NCBI GenBank assembly: GCA_025698895.1
Contig: JAILWO010000003.1
Location: 620,001-684,000 of the forward strand
Length of the DNA stretch: 64,000 nt
From: Rhizobiaceae bacterium
Lineage (GTDB): Bacteria; Pseudomonadota; Alphaproteobacteria; Rhizobiales; Rhizobiaceae
Reading direction: 5' to 3'
Part shown: in pieces, positions 36,449 through 49,108 of the stretch
Position numbering within the stretch: the first letter of the stretch is position 1
Layout of the letters: every line of letters starts with the position of its first letter
Made by a program: the position numbers and the translations under genes
Notes under the pieces: generated by a model
Databases searched by the model: none
What the model was told of the DNA's origin: nothing
Seen by the model: only the letters and a program-made list of their open reading frames with translations

Positions 36449-38317
36449 TCAGAGATAGGCGATGGACAGCGCGGGCACGGCCGCGATGATGAGAAGCCCG
36501 ACGATCAGCGCGCCGAGATAGGGCCAGATCGCGCCCATGGCCTCGTCGGGCGAGACGTCGCCGATCTTGCAGGCGATGTAGAAGCCGATGCCGATCGGCG
36601 GCGCCATCAGGCCGATATTCATGGCCGTGACGACGACCATCGAATAATGCACCTCGTGGATGCCCAGCCGGGCGGCGATGGGAAACATGATCGGCGCCAT
36701 CAGCACGATCGCGGGCAGGCCTTCCAGCACGCAGCCCAGGATCATGAAGACGATCATCGACACGATCATGAAGGAGAACCAGCCGCCCGGCAGGTCGGTC
36801 ATCCACAGCGCCAGCGAGTTCGCGAACCCGGTCTGGGTCAGCGCCCATGCCATGGCCGAGGCGGTGCCCAGGATCAGCAGGATCGCGCCCGACAGGGCGG
36901 CCGTCTCGACCAGCATGGCATAGAAGCGGCGCAGGCCGATGCCGCCATAAAGCACGATGCCGATGACGATCGCGTAGAGCACGGCGATGGTGGAGACTTC
37001 GGTCGCGGTGGCGATGCCGCCGCCCACCGCGCCACGGATCAGGAAGGGCAGGACGAGCGCCGGTCCGGCGATCAAAAGCGTCTTCCACACGACCGAAACG
37101 GGCGCGCGGGTGACGCCTTCCATGCTCTCGCCGGCGGCCTTCCAGCGCGCCAGCACGGCCAGCACCAGAAGCAGCACCATGGCGATCACGAAGCCCGAGG
37201 TGAACAGCGCGGCGATCGACACGCCCGCCACCGAGCCCAGCACGATCAGCACGATCGAGGGTGGAACCGTATCGGCCATCGCCGCGCCGGTGGCCAGGAG
37301 CGCGATCATCTCGGGCGGCTTGTGTCCGCGCCGCTTCATCTCGGGAAACAGCGCCGGCGCGACCGTTGCCATGTCGGAGACCTTGGAACCGGAAATGCCC
37401 GAGACGAGGAAGAGCGATCCCAAAAGCACATAGGACATGCCCGCCTTCACATGGCCGAGCAGCGAGCCCATGAAGTTGACGATCGCCCGTCCCATGCCGG
37501 TGGCGTCCAGCACGCAGCCGAGCAACACGAAGATCGGCACCGACAGCAGGATCAGCGAGGACATGCCCTCGTCCATGCGGCCCACCATGACGATCAGCGG
37601 CACATTGGTCGTGAAGACGATGAAGGCAAGTGTGCCGAGGCCGAAGCAGAAGGCGATCGGCACGCCCATCAGCAGGCACACGGCCACCAGGCCGACCAGG
37701 AAGATCAGGATGTTGGCAAAGCCCAGCGTCATGAGCCATGGCGAGGCCAGCCACAGGAGGCCGGCCGCCGCCGCGATGACGATAACGCCACTGACCACCT
37801 CGCCGACGGCGCCCTCGCGCAGTGCGTGGCCGATCGCGATCAGCGCCATGAGCACCAGCCCGACGATGATCGCCGAAGCACGCCAGGCCACCGAAATGTT
37901 GAGCGCGGCGGAGGTGAGGAACGACTCCTCGCGGACATAGACATAGGCCGGCCAGATCAGCGTCAGGATGACCGTCGCGACGACGAGCAGCGCCAGTATC
38001 GACACGAAGCCACGCCAGCGCTCCGGGACCATGCCCAGGAACAGCGTCAGTCGAAGGTGTTCGTTGCGGTCGATAGCGATCGCGGCGCCGAGCATCGCCA
38101 GCCACAGGAAGGAGATCGAGGCCGCCTCGTCGACCCACACGATCGGCGCGTGGAACACGTAACGCGACAGGACGCCGGTCAGCAGAAGCCCAATCACGAA
38201 GACAAGCAGCGTCGCGGCAACCGCCTCGACGGGGCGCATGAAGGCCGAGCCGGGCCGGGCGTCGACCACTTCGGCGGTGGCTTCCGCGACCTTCGCCTCT
38301 TCGTCGGCGATCTGCAT
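36449..38317 (-). CDS. Fused TRAP permease (DctQ-DctM)
   Basis: A 622-residue inner-membrane protein joining the small and large TRAP subunits. Residues about 30-180 are DctQ-like (four helices, SRYVFHAPIVWVDEAASISFLWLAMLG) and about 200-620 are DctM-like (SVPIFVLLGCVLDATGMG, GISGSKVSDMATVAPALFPEM, MADTVPPSIVLIVLGS, MAPPIGIGFYIACKIGDVS). Uptake is driven by a Na+ or H+ gradient. Fusions are known in some TRAP systems. The start at 38317 has a GGAGGAGA site. It is the first gene of the operon. Confidence 0.94.
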   Translation of the reverse strand: MQIADEEAKVAEATAEVVDARPGSAFMRPVEAVAATLLVFVIGLLLTGVLSRYVFHAPIVWVDEAASISFLWLAMLGAAIAIDRNEHLRLTLFLGMVPERWRGFVSILALLVVATVILTLIWPAYVYVREESFLTSAALNISVAWRASAIIVGLVLMALIAIGHALREGAVGEVVSGVIVIAAAAGLLWLASPWLMTLGFANILIFLVGLVAVCLLMGVPIAFCFGLGTLAFIVFTTNVPLIVMVGRMDEGMSSLILLSVPIFVLLGCVLDATGMGRAIVNFMGSLLGHVKAGMSYVLLGSLFLVSGISGSKVSDMATVAPALFPEMKRRGHKPPEMIALLATGAAMADTVPPSIVLIVLGSVAGVSIAALFTSGFVIAMVLLLVLAVLARWKAAGESMEGVTRAPVSVVWKTLLIAGPALVLPFLIRGAVGGGIATATEVSTIAVLYAIVIGIVLYGGIGLRRFYAMLVETAALSGAILLILGTASAMAWALTQTGFANSLALWMTDLPGGWFSFMIVSMIVFMILGCVLEGLPAIVLMAPIMFPIAARLGIHEVHYSMVVVTAMNIGLMAPPIGIGFYIACKIGDVSPDEAMGAIWPYLGALIVGLLIIAAVPALSIAYL

Positions 38318-38378
38318 ATCCGCTGTCTCCTCCGCGGATTTCCTCCCGGTGCCGCGTTCCGGATCAGGATCGGCGCCC

Positions 38379-38401
38379 GCAGGTCCATAATGTAGACCTG
38401 C
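38379..38401. promoter_or_regulatory. Palindrome 1 upstream of the TRAP operon, candidate IclR operator
   Basis: GCAGGTC and GACCTGC face each other across nine bases (CATAATGTA), 62-84 bp upstream of the permease start. Read on the minus strand the spacer gives TACATTATG, which could overlap a -10 element. Binding by the operon's IclR protein is inferred from position. Confidence 0.45.
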
Positions 38402-38451
38402 CCTCCATCTTGCAGGGCCTCTTGGCACGGAAATCAAGGCAGCGCAACACC

Positions 38452-38475
38452 TGTGGACCTCCAGATGGGTCCACA
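38452..38475. promoter_or_regulatory. Palindrome 2 upstream of the TRAP operon, candidate IclR operator
   Basis: TGTGGACC and GGTCCACA face each other across eight bases. Its centre is about 73 bp from palindrome 1, close to seven helical turns, and both share a GGTC/GACC core, so one dimeric regulator could bind both. Confidence 0.45.
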
Positions 38476-38515
38476 CTGTGATCTTTGGCCAATCAGCCCG
38501 TCGTTTTCGCGGGGG

Positions 38516-39913
<1,398 letters not shown>

Positions 39914-39950
39914 GGCGTCGGTCCGCTGCGTCGGCGAGTGCTGTTCTTCA

Positions 39951-40104
39951 CCCCCCTCTGGCCTGCCGGCCATCTCCCCCTCAAGAGGGGAGACTGGCGG
40001 CTTCGTTCTTGCCGCCCGCCCTGCGTCGCCGGTGACTGGCGAAGGCTGAGCGGCATTTTGATCTCCCCCCTTGAGGGGGAGATGGCCGGCAGGCCAGAGG
40101 GGGG
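39951..40104. repeat. Long imperfect palindrome in the E2-E3 gap (family A)
   Basis: Arms of 43 bases (39951-39993 and 40062-40104) differ at one position as inverted copies, around a 68-base spacer. Each arm has GGCCTGCCGGCCATCTCC and its own small CTCCCC/GGGGAG hairpin. This is the form of rhizobial intergenic palindromes (RIME/REP-like). It lies in the operon just after the E2 stop. Confidence 0.85.
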
Positions 40105-40136
40105 TATGAAACCAGGCAACGCTCGCAGGTTCATGA

Positions 40137-41468
40137 TCATGTTTCCACGAAGATCAGCGCCGGCGTTTCCATGAGCGTCTTGAGCCGCTGCACGAAGACG
40201 GCCGCGTCCCACCCGTCGATGACGCGGTGGTCGAAGCTGGAGGACAGGTTCATCATCTTGCGCGGGACGAATTGGGCGCCGTCCCAGACCGGGCGCATCA
40301 TGATCTTGTTGACGCCGACGATGGCGACTTCCGGGTGGTTGATGACCGGCGTGGTGACGACGCCGCCCATGGCGCCCAGCGAGGTGATGGTGATCGTGGA
40401 CCCCGTCAGGTCCTCGCGCGTGGCCGAGCCGTCGCGCGCGGCGTCGGCAAGCCTTGCGGCTTCGGAGGCGCAATCGAACAGGTCGCGCGCCTCGGCATGG
40501 CGCACCACCGGAACCATGAGCCCCGCCGGCGTCTGTGCCGCGATGCCGATATGGACGGGCGCGTGGCGATGGACCACGCCGGCCTCGTCGTCGAAGGTGG
40601 CGTTGAGCGCCGGCTGTTCCGCCACGGCTCTGACGATGGCGCGCATCAGGAAGGGGAGGATCGTCAGCCTCGGCCGGTCGGCCTTCCCGTCGGCATTGAG
40701 CCTGGCGCGCAGTTCCTCCAGCGCGGTGACATCGATTTCCTCGACATAGGTGATGTGGGGGATGCGCGACTTGGCCAGCGCCATCTTCTCGGCGATGCGG
40801 CGGCGCAGACCGACGATCCTGACCTCCTCGACGCCATCCTTGCGCTGCAGGCCGGAGGGTATAGCCGCCTGGGGTCCGCGCGCGATGAAGGCGTCGAGAT
40901 CGTCATGGTTGATGCGCCCGGCCGGGCCGCTGCCGGGGACTTGGCGAAGGTCGACGCCCGCTTCCTTCGCGCGCAGCCTCACCGCCGGAGACGCCAGGGG
41001 TTTTTCGCCTCGCGGCCGCGGCGCGCCGGAGGGGACGGGCCGCGCTGACGATGCCGCCGGTTTGGGCGCTGGCGGCGTCTCGCGCCTTTCGGCCTTCTTA
41101 TCCGGCCGAGGGGACGGTTCGGCCGGCGGGGGCGGCAGGTCCTCTCCCTCGCTTGCCATGCCCTCGGCGATCGGCGCCTCCCCTTCGCCGTCGTCCATTG
41201 GATCTTCGTCGGATGGCGATGTGTCGCCGGCGATCTCGATCCTGACGATCGGCGACCCGACCGCCACGATCTCGCCGACCTCCGCGCCCAGCCATTTCAC
41301 CTCGCCCTCGACGGGCGAGGGGATCTCGACGGTCGCCTTGTCCGTCATGACGGCGGCGAGCACCGTGTCCTCCTGGACCGGATCGCCGACCTTGACATGC
41401 CACTCGACGAGTTCGGCCTCGGCGACGCCTTCGCCTACATCCGGCAGCTTGATGACGTGTTCGGCCAT
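40137..41468 (-). CDS. bkdB: Branched-chain 2-oxoacid dehydrogenase E2 (dihydrolipoamide acyltransferase)
   Basis: A 443-residue acyltransferase. The lipoyl domain (1-80) carries the modified Lys in [13 protein letters not shown] Pro/Glu-rich linker follows, then the E3/E1-binding domain near 170-205 ([19 protein letters not shown]) and the catalytic domain with [14 protein letters not shown] (catalytic His and Asp). It moves the acyl group from E1 to CoA. It starts four bases after the E1beta stop. Confidence 0.95.
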   Translation of the reverse strand: MAEHVIKLPDVGEGVAEAELVEWHVKVGDPVQEDTVLAAVMTDKATVEIPSPVEGEVKWLGAEVGEIVAVGSPIVRIEIAGDTSPSDEDPMDDGEGEAPIAEGMASEGEDLPPPPAEPSPRPDKKAERRETPPAPKPAASSARPVPSGAPRPRGEKPLASPAVRLRAKEAGVDLRQVPGSGPAGRINHDDLDAFIARGPQAAIPSGLQRKDGVEEVRIVGLRRRIAEKMALAKSRIPHITYVEEIDVTALEELRARLNADGKADRPRLTILPFLMRAIVRAVAEQPALNATFDDEAGVVHRHAPVHIGIAAQTPAGLMVPVVRHAEARDLFDCASEAARLADAARDGSATREDLTGSTITITSLGAMGGVVTTPVINHPEVAIVGVNKIMMRPVWDGAQFVPRKMMNLSSSFDHRVIDGWDAAVFVQRLKTLMETPALIFVET

Positions 41469-41471
41469 GGC

Positions 41472-42485
41472 TCAGCCCTCCATCGCCGCGACGAGCGCTT
41501 CGCCGACGCGCCTGGGGCCGGGGAAATAGTCCCATTCCTGCGCGTGCGGATAGGGCGTGTCCCAGCCGGTGACACGCTGGATCGGCGTTTCCAGGTGATA
41601 GAAGCAATGTTCCTGGACCAGCGCGGCGAGTTCGGCGCCGAAGCCGCTCGTCAGCGTCGCCTCGTGGACCACCACGCAGCGCCCGGTCTTCTTCACCGAC
41701 TTGACGATGGCGTCGAGGTCGAGCGGCAGCAGCGTCCTCAGATCGATCACTTCGGCGTCGATACCCGTGTCCTCGGCGGCGGCCTGCGCGACATAGACCA
41801 TCGTGCCGTAGGCCAGCACCGTGACGGCCGCGCCTTCGCGGCGGATCTCGGCCTTGCCGAGCGGCACGGTGAAATGGTCTTCCGGCACCTCGCCGAATTC
41901 GTGCTTCGACCAGGGCGTGACGGGGCGGTCATGATGGCCGTCGAAGGGGCCGTTATAGAGCCGCTTCGGCTCGAGGAAGATGACCGGATCGGGGTCCTCG
42001 ATGGCCGCGATGAGAAGCCCCTTGGCGTCGCGCGGATTGGACGGCACGACGACCTTGAGACCCGAGACATGGGTGAACAGCGCCTCGGGACTCTGGCTGT
42101 GGGTCTGCCCGCCGAAGATTCCGCCGCCGGTCGGCATGCGGATCACGATCGGACAAGTGAACTGGCCGTTGGAGCGGTAGCGGATGCGCGCTGCCTCCGA
42201 CACGATCTGGTCGTAGGCCGGATAGACATAGTCGGCGAACTGCACCTCCACGCACGGCTTCAGCCCATAGGCCGCCATGCCGATGGCGGTGCCGACGATG
42301 CCCAGTTCCGAGATCGGCGCGTCGAAACAGCGCGACTTGCCGTATTTCTGCTGCAGGCCGGCGGTGCAGCGGAACACGCCGCCGAAATAGCCGACGTCCT
42401 CGCCGAACACGACGACCGTCTCATCGCGGCCCATGGACACGTCCATCGCCGAGCGGATCGCCTCGATCATGGTCATGCGGGGCAT
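41472..42485 (-). CDS. bkdA2: Branched-chain 2-oxoacid dehydrogenase E1 beta subunit
   Basis: A 337-residue beta subunit: MIEAIRSAMDVSM, VVFGEDVGYFGGVFR with the TPP-activating Glu region, CFDAPISELGIVGTAIG, and PYPHAQEWDYFPGP near the end. It pairs with E1alpha to decarboxylate branched-chain 2-oxoacids from valine, leucine and isoleucine. The start at 42485 has GGGGGAGGA upstream. A palindromic repeat fills the gap after E1alpha. Confidence 0.95.
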   Translation of the reverse strand: MPRMTMIEAIRSAMDVSMGRDETVVVFGEDVGYFGGVFRCTAGLQQKYGKSRCFDAPISELGIVGTAIGMAAYGLKPCVEVQFADYVYPAYDQIVSEAARIRYRSNGQFTCPIVIRMPTGGGIFGGQTHSQSPEALFTHVSGLKVVVPSNPRDAKGLLIAAIEDPDPVIFLEPKRLYNGPFDGHHDRPVTPWSKHEFGEVPEDHFTVPLGKAEIRREGAAVTVLAYGTMVYVAQAAAEDTGIDAEVIDLRTLLPLDLDAIVKSVKKTGRCVVVHEATLTSGFGAELAALVQEHCFYHLETPIQRVTGWDTPYPHAQEWDYFPGPRRVGEALVAAMEG

Positions 42486-42530
42486 CAGACTGATCCTCCC
42501 CCGGGAACCCAAATCGCCCGGCTGGAACAC

Positions 42531-42701
42531 CCCTCATCCGGCCCCTTGGGCCACCTTCTCCCACAAGGAGAGAAGGGATAGCGTTGCACCTGCGCCCGCG
42601 CCAAATCCCCAAGGTCGGGGTGTGGCAGCGAGGCCGGTCCATGCCATTCCCTCTCCCCTTGTGGGAGAAGGTGGCCGAGCGGAGCGAGGTCGGATGAGAG
42701 G
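42531..42701. repeat. Palindromic repeat in the E1alpha-E1beta gap (family B)
   Basis: Inverted arms share the core CCACCTTCTCCCACAAGG (left near 42550-42570, right near 42650-42672 in reverse) and CTCATCCG outer ends, around a GC-rich spacer. The same family occurs at 54222-54347 and as a decayed half at 57923. Confidence 0.8.
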
Positions 42702-42720
42702 TATTCGACGAACATAGGCG

Positions 42721-44057
<1,337 letters not shown>

Positions 44058-44077
44058 CGATCGCGGCTCGCGGCCGG

Positions 44078-45109
44078 TCAGGCATCCTCGAATCCGGTCA
44101 GCACCCCGACCGCGTTTATGCCAATTTCCTCAACGGCATAGCCGCCTTCCATCACGAACAGAGTCGCCCGGTTCAGCGCCGCGATACGACGTCCGATCAG
44201 CGGATAGTCCCCGCTCGTAAGCCGGAACCGGCTGATCGGGTCCTTCTCGAACGTGTCGACGCCGAGCGAGACCACCACGACTTCCGGCGAGAAGCGGGCC
44301 AGCCTGGCGCAGGCGTCCTCCAGCGCCATGCTCCATTCGGCCCAGCCCGTGCCGAAGGGCAGGGGGTAGTTGTGGTTGGCGCCTTCGCCGGCGCCCGATC
44401 CCGTCTCGTCGGCATGGCCGAGGTAAAACGGATACTCCATGAGCGGGTCGGCATGCAGGTTGATGACCTGGATGTCGCCGCGGCTGTAAAAGATTTCCTG
44501 GGTGCCGTTGCCGTGGTGATAGTCGATGTCGAGAATGGTGACGCGGCCGGCGCCGTTGTCGGAGAGCCACTGGGCGGCGGCGGCCGCGTTGTTGATGTAG
44601 CAATAGCCGCCCATGAAATGGGAGCCGGCGTGGTGGCCGGGTGGGCGGCACAGAGCGAACGCGCTTCGTTCGCCGTCCCTTACCAGCCGCGCGGCGGTCA
44701 GGGCCGTGTCGTAGGACGACTTGATCGCCTCCCAGGTGCCTTCCACGAAGCTCGCGCCGGCATCGAAGGAATAGAAACCGAGCGCGGCCTCGATCGCCTT
44801 CGGAGGCACGTCGCCGCGCAGGCCGCGGGTGGGCCATGCGAAGGGCATGGCGCTGCCGCCATGTCCGGACTCGGTCCAGCGCGGCCAGACCGTAGGCAGG
44901 AAATCCAGATAGTCGTCGCGATGAACCCGGCGCGCGGCGTCAAGCGGATGCTCGTCCGGCTCGCTCACCGGCCCGAGCCTCACCTGGTCGACGCGCTCGC
45001 GGATATAGCGTGCCCGCACCGGCTTCTCGAAGCCGGGCACGATCTTGCCCGCGACCAGTTCCATCTGCCCGGAATGGCCCTCATGCCTGGTGGAAAAGAT
45101 CGTCTTCAT
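44078..45109 (-). CDS. Histone-deacetylase family protein, probable acetylpolyamine amidohydrolase
   Basis: A 343-residue zinc hydrolase of the HDAC/acetoin-utilisation fold: FALCRPPGHHAGSHFMGGYCYINNAAAAA, the metal motif TILDIDYHHGNGTQEIFYSRGD, and VVVVSLGVDTFEKDP. The starting segment MKTIFSTRHEGHSGQMEL and the length match bacterial acetylpolyamine amidohydrolases, which release polyamines from acetylated forms. It is divergent from an amidohydrolase and near a PotABCD-type transporter, which supports that role. Confidence 0.88.
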   Translation of the reverse strand: MKTIFSTRHEGHSGQMELVAGKIVPGFEKPVRARYIRERVDQVRLGPVSEPDEHPLDAARRVHRDDYLDFLPTVWPRWTESGHGGSAMPFAWPTRGLRGDVPPKAIEAALGFYSFDAGASFVEGTWEAIKSSYDTALTAARLVRDGERSAFALCRPPGHHAGSHFMGGYCYINNAAAAAQWLSDNGAGRVTILDIDYHHGNGTQEIFYSRGDIQVINLHADPLMEYPFYLGHADETGSGAGEGANHNYPLPFGTGWAEWSMALEDACARLARFSPEVVVVSLGVDTFEKDPISRFRLTSGDYPLIGRRIAALNRATLFVMEGGYAVEEIGINAVGVLTGFEDA

Positions 45110-45274
45110 GCCGTTTCCCGCTTCGTGAAGCGCGGAACCTAGCGGGCGGGCCGTCGCCGGAGCAAGTCTCGCGGCCGCTGGCCCAACCGGGCAGGACATC
45201 TGGCCGATCGCGGCGGGATGGCGCGGCGCTTCCACGCGGTGCTAGCTTTTGCCAGGGGACATCAGGAGACCATC

Positions 45275-46942
45275 ATGGCCGACCAAGCCGACCTTATCGT
45301 GATCAACGGCCGCGTGCTGACCATGGACGACGAGCGGCCGCGTGCCGAGGCGGTGGCGGTCCGGGGCGGCCGGATCGTCGCGGTCGGCGACAATGCCACG
45401 ATCCGCGACATGGCCGGTCCCGAGGCGCGCACGGTCGATGCGGCCGGCTGCTCGGTGCTGCCGGGATTCATCGAAAGCCATATGCATGTATTCCTGGGGG
45501 CGGCCGAGCTCGATCACTTGCAGCTATTCGGCGTAAAGGGCTTCGATGCGCTGGCCGACGCGGTGCGGTCCTATGCGAAAGCCAACCCGCATACGCGTGT
45601 GCTGATGGCGCAGGGCGCCGACTACACGATCCTGTCGGACGACGAGCCGGTGACGCGCCATCACCTGGACCGGATCGTGCCGGACCGCCCGTTCGCGATG
45701 GTCGCGCCGGACCACCACACCATGTGGGCCAATACGAGCGCGCTGGAGCTCGCGGGCATTCTGAACGGCAAGCAAGTCGGGGCGGGCAACGAGGTCGTCA
45801 TGGGGCCGGACGGGCTGGCGCTGGGCGAACTGCGCGAGAGCGAGGCGATGGAGCCTGTCGTGGAGCTTGCCGGCCATGGCCGCGTGCGGCTCGGCATCAC
45901 CACCGGCGGCGAGCCCGAGTTCAAGCCGACGAGAGCCGAGCTCGCCGCCGACCGCGCCATCATGCGCCGCGGGCTGGAGCATTGCGCGCGCCACGGCATC
46001 ACCTCTTTCCAGAACATGGATGGCAATCTTTACCAGCTCGAACTGCTCGACGAGATCGACCAGGAGGAAGGGCTGACGGTCCGGGCGCAGATCCCGTTCC
46101 ACTTCAAGAACTTCATGGAGCTGTCGGCGCTGGAGAAGGCGTCGAAAATGAAGGAGCGCTACCGCTCCGACTTCCTCAAGTCCGGCATGGTCAAGCTGTT
46201 CATGGACGGGGTGCTGGATTCCTGGACCGCCGTCATGCTCGCCGACTATGCCGACCGGCCCGGCTGGCGCGGCGAGCCGCTGTTCGAGGCCGGGCAGTTC
46301 GCGGCGATCGCCACGGAGGCCGACCGGCGTGGCCTGCAGATCGCCGTGCATGCGATCGGCGACGGCGCGGTGCGCACCGTGCTCGACGGCTACGAGGCGG
46401 CGCTGAAGGCGAACGGACGGCGCGACAGCCGCCATCGCATCGAGCATATCGAGGTCACCACCGACGCCGACGTGCCGCGCTTTGCCGAGCTCGGCGTGCT
46501 TGCCTCGATGCAGCCGCCGCATCCGCCAGGCTCGATGGGTCTGCCGCTGGAGCCGACCGTGTCGCGCATCGGCCGCGACAAATGGCGGCTCGCCTATGCC
46601 TGGCGCACGCTCAAGAACGCCGGCGCGCGCGTCGTCTTCGCCTCCGACTGGCCGGTGTCGCCGATCGACCCGATCGCCGGCATCCAGGCGGCGATGCTGA
46701 GAAAACCGTGGGCCGAAGGCCTGCCCGACCATTCCTATTCGCTGCATGAGGCGATCGCCGGATATACGGTGGAAGGCGCCCATGCCGAGTTCGCCGAAGA
46801 CCAGAAGGGGCGGCTCAGGCCGGGCTACTTCGCCGACATCGCCATTCTCGACGGGGACATCGAGTCCGTCGCGCCGGAGGAGCTTCACCGGCTGCGGGTC
46901 GCGACGACGATCTGTGGCGGCAGGATCAGTTATCAGGCGTGA
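45275..46942 (+). CDS. Amidohydrolase family protein (YtcJ-like)
   Basis: A 555-residue metal-dependent hydrolase of the amidohydrolase-3 type: MADQADLIVINGRVLTMDD, the HxH metal site PGFIESHMHVFLGA, HAIGDGAVRTVLDGYEAALK, HRIEHIEV and FASDWPVSPIDP. YtcJ-like enzymes hydrolyse N-acyl or formamide bonds. A CAGGAG ribosome binding site precedes the ATG. It is divergent from the acetylpolyamine amidohydrolase with 165 bp between, and is 148 bp before potA; amide release from polyamine derivatives would fit. Confidence 0.88.
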   Translation: MADQADLIVINGRVLTMDDERPRAEAVAVRGGRIVAVGDNATIRDMAGPEARTVDAAGCSVLPGFIESHMHVFLGAAELDHLQLFGVKGFDALADAVRSYAKANPHTRVLMAQGADYTILSDDEPVTRHHLDRIVPDRPFAMVAPDHHTMWANTSALELAGILNGKQVGAGNEVVMGPDGLALGELRESEAMEPVVELAGHGRVRLGITTGGEPEFKPTRAELAADRAIMRRGLEHCARHGITSFQNMDGNLYQLELLDEIDQEEGLTVRAQIPFHFKNFMELSALEKASKMKERYRSDFLKSGMVKLFMDGVLDSWTAVMLADYADRPGWRGEPLFEAGQFAAIATEADRRGLQIAVHAIGDGAVRTVLDGYEAALKANGRRDSRHRIEHIEVTTDADVPRFAELGVLASMQPPHPPGSMGLPLEPTVSRIGRDKWRLAYAWRTLKNAGARVVFASDWPVSPIDPIAGIQAAMLRKPWAEGLPDHSYSLHEAIAGYTVEGAHAEFAEDQKGRLRPGYFADIAILDGDIESVAPEELHRLRVATTICGGRISYQA

Positions 46943-47090
46943 GATGCCGACCAGTCGACCCCCAACTCCAGTGTGCCGGAGAGGGTGATCGGGCGCAGCC
47001 TGCCGGCACGGAGACAAGGTTCGCCTTGCCAAGTTCCAAGCCCTGTGCTCGAATTTCATAAAGGCCGGAACGGCCGCAGGGGAACGCGTC

Positions 47091-48188
47091 TTGCCGGATC
47101 AGCCGGGTAGCACAGCCATCGACATAGTCCGGGTGAGCAAGGTGTTCGGCGCCGGCGCCGATCAGGTCGCCGCCCTCGACGCCGTCTCTGTCGCGATCCG
47201 CGAGAATGAGTTCTTCACCCTGCTGGGACCGTCAGGCTGCGGCAAGACAACGCTTCTGAGGCTGATCGCCGGCTTCGACTTCCCGACAGAGGGTCATATC
47301 CTCCTGCACGGCGCCGATATCGGGACGCTTCCCCCGAACAAGCGTCCGGTCAACACCGTCTTCCAGAACTACGCGCTGTTTCCGCACATGACGGTGGCCG
47401 AGAATATCGGCTTCGGGCTCGAAATGCTCAACAAGCCGAAGGCCGAAATTACGGCACGCGTTTCCCAGATGCTGAAGCTGGTGCGCATGGAAGCGCTGGC
47501 CGGACGCCGGACCAGCCAAATTTCCGGCGGCCAGCAGCAGCGCGTCGCGCTGGCGCGGGCGCTCGCCCCGCAGCCCAAGGTGCTGCTGCTCGACGAGCCG
47601 CTGTCGGCGCTCGACTACAAGCTGCGCAAGGAGATGCAGATCGAGCTCAAGCGGCTGCAGAACGAGACCGGCATCACCTTCATCTTCGTCACGCACGACC
47701 AGGAGGAGGCGCTGACCATGTCCGACCGTATCGCGGTGATGTCGGCCGGGCGCATCCTCCAGATCGGCAGCCCGCGCGACATCTACGACCATCCGGCCGA
47801 GCGCTTCGTGGCCGATTTCATCGGCGAGACCAATTTCCTCGCCGGCGCGGTCGAGAGCCTCGACGGCAGCCGCGCCAGGGTGCGGCTCAAATCCGGTGCG
47901 GTGCTGGAAGCCGCCGTGCCCGAAGGGTTCGCGCCGAACGGCGAGGCGACCATCGTGGTGCGGCCGGAGCACGCGCGGCTGGCCGAAGGGGAGGGCGCGG
48001 CGCTCGCCGGCACCGTCGAGACGATCGTCTATTTCGGCACCGACACCCATGTCCATGTCCGCCTCGACGACGGCGGCGCCTTCACCGTGCGGCGGCAGAA
48101 CAGCCGCGGCGGCGAGGACGTCCCGGCGGAGGGCGCGCGGGTCGCCATCGCCATCCCCGGCGCCGCCGCGCAGGTTCTCAGGGACTGA
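47091..48188 (+). CDS. potA: Polyamine-type ABC transporter ATP-binding protein
   Basis: A 365-residue ATPase: Walker [20 protein letters not shown], signature [14 protein letters not shown], Walker [12 protein letters not shown], and a C-terminal TOBE domain ([13 protein letters not shown]). [24 protein letters not shown] is typical of spermidine/putrescine ATPases. The start is a TTG at 47091. It overlaps potB by one base (TGATG). Confidence 0.92.
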   Translation: MPDQPGSTAIDIVRVSKVFGAGADQVAALDAVSVAIRENEFFTLLGPSGCGKTTLLRLIAGFDFPTEGHILLHGADIGTLPPNKRPVNTVFQNYALFPHMTVAENIGFGLEMLNKPKAEITARVSQMLKLVRMEALAGRRTSQISGGQQQRVALARALAPQPKVLLLDEPLSALDYKLRKEMQIELKRLQNETGITFIFVTHDQEEALTMSDRIAVMSAGRILQIGSPRDIYDHPAERFVADFIGETNFLAGAVESLDGSRARVRLKSGAVLEAAVPEGFAPNGEATIVVRPEHARLAEGEGAALAGTVETIVYFGTDTHVHVRLDDGGAFTVRRQNSRGGEDVPAEGARVAIAIPGAAAQVLRD

Positions 48189-49108
48189 TGGCGAGCGCGG
48201 CCGAGATCGCCAAGGCCTATGAGGCGCAGGATGTGCGCCGACGCTGGCTGCTCTCCCTGCCGGCTCTGCTGATCATCTTCTTCGCCGCGATCGGTCCGCT
48301 CGCGATCGTGCTCGTCTATTCCTTCCTTGAACCCGGCAACTATGGCGACGTGATCTGGAAATTCTCGACCGACGCCTGGGTGTCGGTGGTGCTGGAACGC
48401 GACATCTTCGACGACACGCTGTCCTTCGCCGATGCGCATCTTTCGATCTTCTGGCGCTCGCTCAAACTGTCGCTGCTGACGACCCTGCTGACGCTGCTCA
48501 TCGGTTTCCCGACCGCCTATTTCATCGCCACGCGGCGCGAGGGAACGCGCGAGATCTGGCTGTTCCTCGTCACCATTCCGTTCTGGACGAACCTGCTCAT
48601 CCGTACCTTCGCGATCCAGGAGGTCATCCGCTCCGAGGGCCTGTTGAACTCGCTGCTGATCTGGACCGGCGTGATCGATCAGCCGCTGCGGATCCTGTTC
48701 ACGGACACCGCGGTCCTGATCGGCATGGCCTATGTCTATCTGCCGCTGATGGTGCTTCCGCTGTTCGCGTCGATGGAGAAGATCGACTTCAGGCTGGTGG
48801 AGGCCGGCTACGATCTCTATGCGAGCCGCTTCCAGGTGTTGCGCCGCATCATCGTGCCGCTGGTCAAGCCCGGCATCATCGCGGGCTCGATCCTCGTCTT
48901 CATCCCCTCGCTGGGGGCCTATGTGACGCCGCGCGTTCTCGGCGGCGGGCGCAACCTGATGGTGGGCAATCTGATCGAGCTGCAGTTCGGCCAGGGCCGC
49001 AATTGGCCGCTCGGGGCGTCGCTGTCGATGACGCTGCTGGCGATCGTGCTGATCGCGCTGATGGTCTACATTCGTTACGCGGGCTCAGGAGAGCGGCGGC
49101 ATGGCTAG
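48188..49108 (+). CDS. potB: Polyamine-type ABC transporter permease (PotB)
   Basis: A 306-residue permease with six helices (LSLPALLIIFFAAIGPLAIVLVYSFLEPG first). TIPFWTNLLIRTFA and the EAA-loop region VEAGYDLYASRFQVLRRIIVPLVKPGI mark the binding-protein-dependent permease family, with PotB-like extra N-terminal length. It overlaps potC by eight bases. Confidence 0.92.
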   Translation: MASAAEIAKAYEAQDVRRRWLLSLPALLIIFFAAIGPLAIVLVYSFLEPGNYGDVIWKFSTDAWVSVVLERDIFDDTLSFADAHLSIFWRSLKLSLLTTLLTLLIGFPTAYFIATRREGTREIWLFLVTIPFWTNLLIRTFAIQEVIRSEGLLNSLLIWTGVIDQPLRILFTDTAVLIGMAYVYLPLMVLPLFASMEKIDFRLVEAGYDLYASRFQVLRRIIVPLVKPGIIAGSILVFIPSLGAYVTPRVLGGGRNLMVGNLIELQFGQGRNWPLGASLSMTLLAIVLIALMVYIRYAGSGERRHG

